Source: Holdemanella hominis (GTDB taxonomy: Bacteria > Bacillota_I > Bacilli_A > Erysipelotrichales > Erysipelotrichaceae). Taken from it: a stretch of 12,342 bases of DNA. The notes under the pieces were generated by a model. That model saw only the letters and a program-made list of their open reading frames with translations. It had not been told where the DNA came from and made no database searches. The stretch covers positions 1 through 12,342 of the forward strand of contig NZ_JACRWH010000063.1 in assembly GCF_014306155.1 (NCBI RefSeq), in the 5' to 3' direction. Below are positions 6,523 through 12,342 of this stretch, in pieces (position 1 is the stretch's first letter; every line of letters starts with the position of its first letter). A program made the translations under genes and the position numbers.

Positions 6523-8040
6523 TTAATTCATATTTTTTGGCAACAACGAGTAAATCTTTTGTCCGTAACTATAATCTTCAAATGCCTTTGAAACAAGTTT
6601 TTGGCTAAGCTGCATATCGGCCGTTGAAATAAAACCATCATAGATGATCATCCCATTAAATGGCATAATAGCAGTTTGAATCAACATAGGTGTTTTTTCG
6701 GCCGGAATAAATTTATCTAAGTTTTCATTTAAACCCTTGACCATATAGTTGATGCCTTCATCATTTAATACTGTATAGTTCTTTTCATAGACAGCCAACA
6801 AAAAGTTTTTGCGCATGCCATATTTAAAATCTTTTATAATATTCAAATTACGATATGTTAGATTTAAAGGATTCTTTTGAACATAGCCATCAATAAAACG
6901 ATCTTTTTCTTTCCAGAACACCTCGATTAGATTGACCAATTCATCGGGTTCAATATAATTATTGGGATCAATTTTCTTATTTGGGATAATTTGTTCCAAA
7001 GCATTCACATAATCTAAGACGCTAAAATATAACTTATAGAATAGGCGTGTATCTTTTTGATCTAAATAAGCATACGTTTGTTTCTCATTTAGAGTACGAA
7101 ACTTATCATTAAAAGATACGTGCTCATGTGCTTCTTTATAGCCTTTCATACTAAGTCCATAATAATTTGGTAATGAAATTTGTACAACAGCTTTGCGATA
7201 GCGCTTTGTCAAAGAATCTGAGAATCCATTAAAGAATGGAATTAAATCGATCTTTTCTTCATTCACAGTACCACGAAGCAAATTGTTGAACAATTCATCC
7301 TTAAACTTTGTGATGTCCTGCACTTCTTTTTTAACAGCTGTAAAAAATTTTTTAATATCTGGATTTGTCGCATCAAAACCATGATAAAAGATAGAAATGT
7401 AGCTGTCTCGATCTAAGAATTTTGGTTCGAATCTTTCACGTTCGATACGACAATTGCGAATGTTAAACAATAGATCTTTATAATCCCAATATACATATTC
7501 ATTAGCTAAACTATGATCAATTAATTCATAGTCTTCTTTTAAATACGCCCAGAAATTGAAGAGTTTTCCCTCAATAATGGCTTTATAATCGTATGCACAA
7601 GCACTACATACGGCTTGAATCAAAGATGGTTCAATGATGCCAAAGGCACGTATAATTCCAAGAATGACTAAGCTTGGTTCATCTTTTTCTGCCTTCTGAT
7701 CTAAATCAATATCTTTAACAGCTAATTTGACATTCTTTTTGAATTCTTCAGGTAATTCTTTATCAAAATATAAAAACTTAGAGCTTAATGCATGTTTTTC
7801 AAAACGATATCGATCGTCTTCTAAGTCTTGGTTGCGTAATAATCTTCTTAATACCTTTAATTCCCATGTTGTGCAAATAGAAACTAAATACTCAGGGGTA
7901 TAGGTTTCAATCATGCGTTCAAACATTTCTTTTCTTGTCATGGAATCATAGTCCCAATAATCATTTTGACATGTTCTTTTATAACAATCAAAAACCTTTT
8001 CTTTACTATAACGATTTGCATGTTCCAATAAGCGCACCAA
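6523..8040 (-). CDS. Hypothetical 505-aa helical protein of unknown family
   Basis: I do not recognise the family. The start is TTG 8040: its alignment with the paralogue's ATG fits exactly (LVRLLEHANRY against MSSLIQEINHY), and AAGGAGGAG lies at 8046-8054. GTG 8037 is the alternative. Three parts are visible. Residues about 1-75 are a small charged helical module (MTRKEMFERMIETYTPEYLVSI...LKVLRRLL), recalling SAP/Rho-N-like helix bundles in style only. Residues about 85-305 are a module shared with the broken paralogue downstream, with FNFWAYL and SYISIFYHGFDATNPD. Residues about 320-505 are a unique C-terminal domain with TPMLIQTAIMPFNG and IIYDGFIS. There is no signal peptide, membrane helix or recognisable catalytic motif. 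It is likely cytosolic, perhaps binding or adaptor-like (inference). It is first in a minus-strand operon and divergent from the gene at 8223. Confidence 0.8.
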   Translation of the reverse strand: MVRLLEHANRYSKEKVFDCYKRTCQNDYWDYDSMTRKEMFERMIETYTPEYLVSICTTWELKVLRRLLRNQDLEDDRYRFEKHALSSKFLYFDKELPEEFKKNVKLAVKDIDLDQKAEKDEPSLVILGIIRAFGIIEPSLIQAVCSACAYDYKAIIEGKLFNFWAYLKEDYELIDHSLANEYVYWDYKDLLFNIRNCRIERERFEPKFLDRDSYISIFYHGFDATNPDIKKFFTAVKKEVQDITKFKDELFNNLLRGTVNEEKIDLIPFFNGFSDSLTKRYRKAVVQISLPNYYGLSMKGYKEAHEHVSFNDKFRTLNEKQTYAYLDQKDTRLFYKLYFSVLDYVNALEQIIPNKKIDPNNYIEPDELVNLIEVFWKEKDRFIDGYVQKNPLNLTYRNLNIIKDFKYGMRKNFLLAVYEKNYTVLNDEGINYMVKGLNENLDKFIPAEKTPMLIQTAIMPFNGMIIYDGFISTADMQLSQKLVSKAFEDYSYGQKIYSLLPKNMN

Positions 8041-8065
8041 AAAAACTCCTCCTTTATATATCTTC

Positions 8066-8087
8066 AAAGGGATTCATCGTACCCTTT
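8066..8087. other. Leader hairpin upstream of the 505-aa gene
   Basis: AAAGGG (8066-8071) pairs with CCCTTT (8082-8087) across a 10-base loop. On the minus strand it lies in the leader about 25 bases before the TTG start. On the plus strand it is followed by a T run (to 8090), so it also has the look of a weak terminator. With only three G-C pairs it may mean nothing. Confidence 0.2.
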
Positions 8088-8148
8088 TTTCAATCCAATG
8101 AGAAGCCAAAACAAATGCTTTGGCAATATTTTTATTTCTCCTTGAGAT

Positions 8149-8157
8149 TGTTATAAT
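8149..8157 (+). promoter_or_regulatory. Extended -10 promoter for the PemK-like/Sel1 operon
   Basis: TGTTATAAT is a perfect extended -10 (TGnTATAAT). The -35 region, about 8129-8134, is T-rich with no consensus. Start near 8164 gives a leader of about 59 bases to the ATG at 8223. It overlaps the opposing promoter at 8159-8187. Confidence 0.5.
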
Positions 8158-8158
8158 T

Positions 8159-8187
8159 ATTATAGTACGATATCGAAAAAAATTGAA
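8159..8187 (-). promoter_or_regulatory. Promoter for the minus-strand 505-aa gene
   Basis: On the minus strand, TTCAAT (8187-8182) and a perfect TATAAT (8164-8159) are separated by 17 bp. The start near 8152 leaves a leader of about 112 bases. The leader contains a possible hairpin, GCCAAA with TTTGGC (about 8106-8125). Confidence 0.45.
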
Positions 8188-8222
8188 CCTATGTGTTAGA
8201 ATTATACCTAAGAGGAAGAAGT

Positions 8223-9386
8223 ATGCGATTCATAGAAATTTTTAAACGATTATTTCATTGTAAAAAACCAATTGAGATCAAACCAAAGAAAAATGTAAAT
8301 GCTCCAACGAAGATGAAACAAAAGAAGGATTTAAATCCACCAAAAAAGATGAAACAAACGTATGTCGCAAAATCTACCAATTATTTGGATGAACAATACG
8401 AATTATTTCAAACCATTCAGCCTGGATATCTTGCCTTTTGTCGTATGCCAGTGTGCGAAGACAATTTGGTGAATATCAATCACCCCCATCGTATACGTCC
8501 CTTTTTGATTATCAAAAAGGACAAAGACTATTTGTATGGGTATGCGGGAAGCACAAAGAAAAAGAATCCAAAGATTCAATATACTTTAAAAGATGGACAT
8601 AAAGATAAGGAAACAGGTGCCTTTAGCGATTCCTATCTATATTTAAACAATGTGTATCGAATTCCCATCCAGAATATCAAAGGAATTTTAAAACAAGTCT
8701 CAAGCAAAGATTTGATTCAAATCCAAAGAAAGATTCAATTATTGAAAAATAGTGATGTACATCATATTGTTTTATTTGAAAACATTGAATTTACATTTGA
8801 AATAGGAGATATAGTGGAATATAATACTTCCCTTTACTTTTTATCAAAAATTCAAGGCGATAAAATATATGGATATGTGTGTTCAAATACAAATGGTGAT
8901 ATCGAGTTAAAAGGTTTAAATCTATTCATTAATACAGATATAGAAAGAAAAATCGAGCCGAATCCACATAGTTTAAAATATATTTTTAATACGAATGTGA
9001 ATCGTTATGTGAATAAACAGTTAAAGAAAGAAAACAAAGAAGTGTTGAAACTAAAAGAAGATGTTTACGTTTCTAGAAATGTACAATACTACAATTATTA
9101 TCCACTAGGAACCATATTAAGGGATATCAACACAAATGAAGAAATTGTATATTTATTTAATTACCGCAAGCGCTCCTATTGTGCAAGGCTAGAAGAAATG
9201 TATAATGATAATTATTCAATTTGGCAATATTCTCCAAAATATTATTGTGTGGAGGATGAATTAACTGAAAATGGCATAAAAGAGATGTTGGAGGGTTTCT
9301 TAAGCAAGAAATCACGGAATAAAGAGATCAACAAACCTTTTATTCCAATTTTTGAAATCGGATATAAGAAAATAAAGAAGGTTTAG
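8223..9386 (+). CDS. Protein with PemK/MazF-like repeated modules, function unknown
   Basis: This 387-aa protein starts at ATG 8223, with AGAGG (8211-8215) 7 bases upstream; an in-frame GTG at 8193 has no such site. Residues 1-13 form a basic amphipathic helix. Residues 22-45 are a duplicated basic 12-mer. Residues about 66-174 have the layout of a PemK/MazF-type beta barrel: PGYLAFCRMPV, then HRIRPFLIIKK (R92-P93, as in the family's RP motif), YGYAGST, SDSYLYLNNVYRIPIQNI, and a closing helix. Residues about 190-270 (FEIGDIVEYN...IYGYVCS) and 293-360 (YYPLGTILRD...) look like two shorter, degenerate copies. Known PemK/MazF toxins are about 110 aa ribonucleases with an adjacent antitoxin. Neither the size nor an antitoxin fits, so I infer a barrel-fold binding protein more than a toxin. 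It is coupled to the Sel1-repeat gene 5 bases downstream. Confidence 0.65.
   Translation: MRFIEIFKRLFHCKKPIEIKPKKNVNAPTKMKQKKDLNPPKKMKQTYVAKSTNYLDEQYELFQTIQPGYLAFCRMPVCEDNLVNINHPHRIRPFLIIKKDKDYLYGYAGSTKKKNPKIQYTLKDGHKDKETGAFSDSYLYLNNVYRIPIQNIKGILKQVSSKDLIQIQRKIQLLKNSDVHHIVLFENIEFTFEIGDIVEYNTSLYFLSKIQGDKIYGYVCSNTNGDIELKGLNLFINTDIERKIEPNPHSLKYIFNTNVNRYVNKQLKKENKEVLKLKEDVYVSRNVQYYNYYPLGTILRDINTNEEIVYLFNYRKRSYCARLEEMYNDNYSIWQYSPKYYCVEDELTENGIKEMLEGFLSKKSRNKEINKPFIPIFEIGYKKIKKV
8286..8357 (+). repeat. 36-bp tandem duplication encoding a basic 12-mer
   Basis: Two adjacent 36-bp units (8286-8321 and 8322-8357) encode KKNVNAPTKMKQ and KKDLNPPKKMKQ. Each ends in AAGATGAAACAA. They form a lysine-rich linker between the N-terminal helix and the first barrel of the 387-aa protein. 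Confidence 0.75.
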
Positions 9387-9391
9387 ATAGT

Positions 9392-10279
9392 ATGGCATTC
9401 ACAATCGAAAGTGCAAAACAAGTTCTAGATGATTATTATGATTTGGTGCATTCCAAATATGAGGATGATATCCAGTTTATAAATGCCCTAGAATTTTTAA
9501 TTCAAGAAACAAACAATCCAGAATATATGGTGGAACTGGGTGTCTGGTATTATGGACAAAAACAGTTTGATCTTGCGGAAGACTATTATTTAATGGCTGC
9601 TAAATTAAACTATGTAGATGCCTATGAATGTTTAGGCTACATTTACTATTATGGACGCGTGGGACAACCCGATTATGAGAAGGCCTTTCACTACTATAAA
9701 CTTGCGAGTGATCAAGGAAATATTGTGGCAGCCTATAAATTGGCAGATATGTATAAGAATGGCTATTATGTACAAAAAGATTATCCAAAATATGTACAAA
9801 TCATTAAGAGTTTATATCCTTTACTACAAGGAGCAACGAATACGTTTGATCCTGTTCCCGAAGTCTATTCTAGGCTAGCAAAGATCTATGTAGAAGAAGG
9901 TAATGAAGATCAAGCCATTCAATTATTATTGATTGCGAAGGAATTCCAGTCGCAAAGATTGATTTATTCGGACTTCTTTGGTGATCTTGCCATCATTAAA
10001 CATATCGTACTCGATTTATATTCGCTTATTCAATTTGATTCAGACTACATAGATCTATTTGATCTATACTATGTTCTACAAAAGCCATGTAAACTCGCCT
10101 TAGAAATCAATGGAGAAGATTATATTATCGAAGCTAAATACGAGGATGATTTATTCTATATATCGATGGATGATAAAAACTATGAAGATGTCGATCAATT
10201 CTTTCAAAATGCAATTATTCATGATGAGCCATTATATAATCAATATGTAAATGTGAATTATCTAGAAATGTTAGACTAA
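9392..10279 (+). CDS. Sel1/TPR-like repeat protein
   Basis: This 295-aa protein begins 5 bases after the preceding stop, with AGAAGG inside the end of that gene, so it is a coupled second gene of the operon. About four helical repeats are visible. Residues 43-73 include MVELGVWYYGQKQFDLAEDY. Residues 74-110 include AYECLGYIYYYGRVGQPDYE and AFHYYKLASDQGN, a classic Sel1 repeat. Residues 111-145 include AAYKLADMYKNGYYVQKDY, and 156-185 include YSRLAKIYVEEGNEDQA. Such repeats form superhelical scaffolds that bind proteins. The C-terminal third (about 200-295) is acidic, not repeat-like and unrecognised, ending NVNYLEMLD. There is no signal peptide or membrane segment, so it is probably a cytosolic adaptor whose likely partner is the co-transcribed barrel protein (inference). 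Confidence 0.7.
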   Translation: MAFTIESAKQVLDDYYDLVHSKYEDDIQFINALEFLIQETNNPEYMVELGVWYYGQKQFDLAEDYYLMAAKLNYVDAYECLGYIYYYGRVGQPDYEKAFHYYKLASDQGNIVAAYKLADMYKNGYYVQKDYPKYVQIIKSLYPLLQGATNTFDPVPEVYSRLAKIYVEEGNEDQAIQLLLIAKEFQSQRLIYSDFFGDLAIIKHIVLDLYSLIQFDSDYIDLFDLYYVLQKPCKLALEINGEDYIIEAKYEDDLFYISMDDKNYEDVDQFFQNAIIHDEPLYNQYVNVNYLEMLD

Positions 10280-10283
10280 AACA

Positions 10284-10330
10284 AAAGTGGTAATTACTCA
10301 AACAAAATGAGTTTTACCACTTTATTTTCT
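10284..10330 (+). terminator. Terminator of the PemK-like/Sel1 operon
   Basis: AAAGTGGTAA (10284-10293) pairs with TTACCACTTT (10314-10323), and inside it ACTCA (10296-10300) pairs with TGAGT (10308-10312). TTTATTTTCTT follows. A competing 10-bp pairing exists between 10292-10301 and 10330-10339. Confidence 0.8.
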
Positions 10331-10444
10331 TGAGTAATTGAAGCAGTAATTGTTTTAATATCTCATAAATAATTAGCAGGTTTTCACCTCTAACTTGCAT
10401 TTTGTGTTAGTACGCGACGTAATGCAACAACTTTAAAAGAGCTG
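10331..10444. other. Gap between operon terminator and histidine-kinase remnant
   Basis: No gene is supported in these 114 bases. The only structure is TTGCATT (10395-10401), which can pair with AATGCAA (10421-10427) around a 19-base loop that is richer in GC (TACGCGACG) than its surroundings. A 28-codon frame on the minus strand (10314-10400) has no ribosome binding site and runs into the terminator. Confidence 0.4.
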
Positions 10445-11317
10445 TTACTTCAATTTAATCTTGAAGATAAATTTTTCTCCTTCAATCGTTTCATATTTCA
10501 TTTTATAATTATCTAATAGATTACGAACAATATATAAACCTAGACCATTTCCTTTAGATTGGGTTGGATCTTGTTTATTTTGAATAAAGAAATAGCCTTG
10601 TTCGATTCCAATATGAATAGTATCCTTTTCATGCGTATAATTGATCGCATTACTAATAAGATTAGACAAAATGATATTTAGAGCTGCCTTGCCAATATAC
10701 ATTGTTTCATTTTTTAAATCATTTTGAATTCTTAATTCCTTTTGGTGAATCAATACATCATATTTTTCAAGTACACTAGACAGGATATCTTTGATTTGAA
10801 CCACTTCTTCATCGTCTTTTAGATTTTCTATGGAATATTCAGATAAGATTTGTTGGATATTCTTAGTTAAATGATCAACTAAATCAATACATTCATCAAT
10901 ATAAACATCTCTATTTTTATATTTTCCCACATTGTATTTCATTTTTTCTAAGATGATTTTAAGACTTGCATAGGCGTTTTTAATTCGTGACTGGCCCTTT
11001 AAAGAAATTGTATTTTATTTTCTCTAATCTTAGAATCTCTTTATTTTTAAATTCAAGATTGGAAATCGAATCAAGAAGTGTGTTTCATACAAATCATTAA
11101 TTTGTGCCTTCAACTGCCCAATTTCATAACTCGAATCAGTTTCTAGACGAGCCTTCTTATCTAATGCCATCATTTGATCGGTTACACTTTTGATTTCAAC
11201 TACATGATTTTTAATGGATTTGGCATACACTAAAGAGACAATAGCTGAAAAGCATAGGGATATAATTAAGGAGTAAGGAAGAAGTTGTAGACTTAGATTT
11301 TTAGCTTGGCTTTTTGA
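10445..11317 (-). pseudogene. Sensor histidine kinase, N-terminally deleted and frameshifted
   Basis: This is the remnant of a membrane sensor kinase, readable only in successive frames. The first piece (11317 to about 11080) holds a transmembrane helix LIISLCFSAIVSLVYA and a HAMP-like linker (KSVTDQMMALD, SSYEIGQLKAQINDLYET). The second piece, in another frame, reads LLDSISNLEFKNKEILRLEK. The third, about 10996-10972, reads ASHELKTP, the phospho-acceptor box with His at 10989-10987. The fourth (to 10445) reads ASLKIILEKMKYNVG, the N box LSNLISNAINYT and the G2 box GNGLGLYIV. Frame breaks lie near 11076-11086 (extra CA in a CA run), 10993-10997 (base missing in a G run) and 10968-10974. The first transmembrane helix and sensor domain are absent, and only about 10 residues separate the G1-like FFIQN from G2, so the ATP lid also looks deleted. 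It is not functional as it stands. Confidence 0.8.
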
Positions 11318-12227
11318 TCATGATCATAAGACTCGCCATTAGTACAGAAACGATAATAATACTCATCAACAAGCCATGACTTAATATGAAGCATAACGTA
11401 TTATGTTTAATTACACTAAAAACACATAGAATGATTCCTGATGGAAAGGATATAAATACAAGTTCTAATATAAATTGAACAATGATTTCCATCTTACTTT
11501 TTCCTATAGACAACAAGACACCCATTTCATGTATGCGATCTCTTAACCCTAGAACCAACACCAAAGATAAGACAACAAGTCCACACACAATGATAGAACA
11601 AGATAGAATCTGAATCATGTGCTTCATACTTTGTATAGATTCTAAAGACGATTTATAGGCATTCGTATCTTTAGACACAACATATTCACTTGATGGATTT
11701 AAGGATTAAACTTGTTTAAGCCTACTTTCTTTCTTCGAGAAAACTGTCATTTTATGGACCATTTTCGTATCTAAAAAATGATAATCCAAAAATACGGTAT
11801 TCTCACTTAAATCCGAAGATAAACCTTTATATGTTTCATGCTTCTTACCTTCAAAAATTCCTTTGATTGTAAAAGTATGAGAATTCAAACATATTGTGCC
11901 CCCTACTTTTAAATGATTCTTTTTAGCTAGATCCAAATGAATAAGAATAGAGTTTCTATCCTTAGAATTAATATTTTTTCCTGAAATTAAAGTAAATACT
12001 CCACTACGAAATAAAACATTTTTTGAAGTGTTATTTGTTCCAACTACTGAAACTACATTCTTATATTCTTCAGGTAAAGAATCCAGTGTTACACCCTGCT
12101 TAATAGAAACTGCCTTAGTATCTTCTAGCTTAGAAACAAAATCATATTCATATACAGAATTATTAAAATACTGGTTTTCAAATTCAGATCCATCCTTTTT
12201 TTGTACTACAATCGAACTCAGACTCAC
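11301..12227 (-). pseudogene. MacB/FtsX-type ABC transporter permease, broken
   Basis: One reading frame is interrupted by TAA at 11706-11708. The upstream part (12227-11709, 173 codons) is the extracytoplasmic MacB-like domain, with LISGKNINSKDRNSILIHLD, AKKNHLKVGG and FTIKGIFEG. The downstream part (11705-11301) resumes in the same frame with LNPSSEYVV and contains three membrane segments plus the FtsX cytoplasmic loop motif R-D-R-x-x-E-M-G-V-L-L-S-I-G. It ends MIKKPS at TAA 11301. The first membrane helix and any fused ATPase are missing: an in-frame stop lies just upstream of 12227, followed by an element-like sequence. Families of this type often lie beside a two-component system for peptide sensing and efflux, which matches the kinase remnant next door. 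Confidence 0.75.
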
Positions 12228-12231
12228 CTGT

Positions 12232-12310
12232 TATGAAGTGACCTTTGTCAAGACAAAATTACACTCATATTCTAAAAATATTCAGTTTTAGATTGATGAC
12301 ATAGAGGAAC
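12232..12310 (-). mobile_element. Diverged second copy of the MITE-like element
   Basis: Read on the minus strand, this stretch follows the plus-strand order of the left element. Shared blocks are TATGNCATCAA, TTTTTA, A(A/T)TATGAGT, GTAAT, TTGACAA and AGGTCACTTCATA, with small gaps, including a 4-base gap where the left copy has TAGG. The terminal repeats are eroded, so it cannot be delimited exactly. It lies just before the truncated permease frame. The remaining bases to 12342 hold nothing I recognise. Confidence 0.5.
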
Positions 12311-12342
12311 TCCTAAACAAATCTATCGACAGTTAACCACTC

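Noticed and set aside
8223..9386. Calling the 387-aa protein a PemK/MazF toxin with the Sel1 protein as antitoxin
   Set aside because: The protein is about three times the size of known toxins, and the partner is a long repeat scaffold placed downstream, not a small DNA-binding antitoxin.
10314..10400. 28-codon leucine-rich minus-strand frame (MQVRGENLLIIYEILKQ...) resembling a small toxin peptide
   Set aside because: No ribosome binding site precedes the ATG, and its end lies within the operon terminator. The composition is expected from AT-rich DNA.
1..12342. CRISPR array, tRNA or rRNA genes
   Set aside because: No regularly spaced direct repeats and no tRNA or rRNA signatures seen on either strand.

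Overview
The window is AT-rich DNA with AGGAGG-type ribosome binding sites, GTG/TTG starts alongside ATG, and tight operons. It carries a type III glutamine synthetase and an Rpn-like nuclease gene. This fits a low-GC, gut- or oral-type Firmicute. I favour an Erysipelotrichia-like host, which is an inference from gene style and not a database match.

Left end (1-1035): a 96-bp MITE-like element (10-105) with perfect 16-bp terminal inverted repeats and a TCAT duplication. It sits directly against the 3' end of a shortened PD-(D/E)XK (Rpn-type) nuclease gene on the minus strand. Between that gene and the glutamine synthetase is what looks like the decayed N-terminus of an IS110-type transposase.

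Centre-left (1036-5594): ordinary metabolic genes on the plus strand. These are glnN (GS III) with its own terminator, then a two-gene operon of tandemly duplicated metal-dependent amidohydrolases (imidazolonepropionase/Xaa-Pro dipeptidase-like) overlapping by GTGA. A bidirectional terminator ends this block. The set suggests peptide or amide hydrolysis beside ammonia assimilation.

Centre-right (5594-10330): an unrecognised gene set. A 505-aa helical protein of unknown family (minus strand) is followed by a decayed paralogue of itself, broken by one nonsense codon and one frameshift. Divergently, from overlapping promoters, runs a two-gene operon. It encodes a 387-aa protein with what look like three PemK/MazF-like beta-barrel modules behind a basic repeat linker, and a 295-aa Sel1/TPR-repeat protein. 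This is the best candidate here for an undescribed system, but no function can be assigned from sequence alone.

Right end (10445-12342): a gene graveyard on the minus strand. A MacB/FtsX-type ABC permease with an in-frame stop runs directly into a sensor histidine kinase that lacks its N-terminal sensor half and has three frame breaks, two of them bracketing the phospho-acceptor His box. At the extreme right is a diverged second copy of the left-end MITE-like element in inverted orientation.
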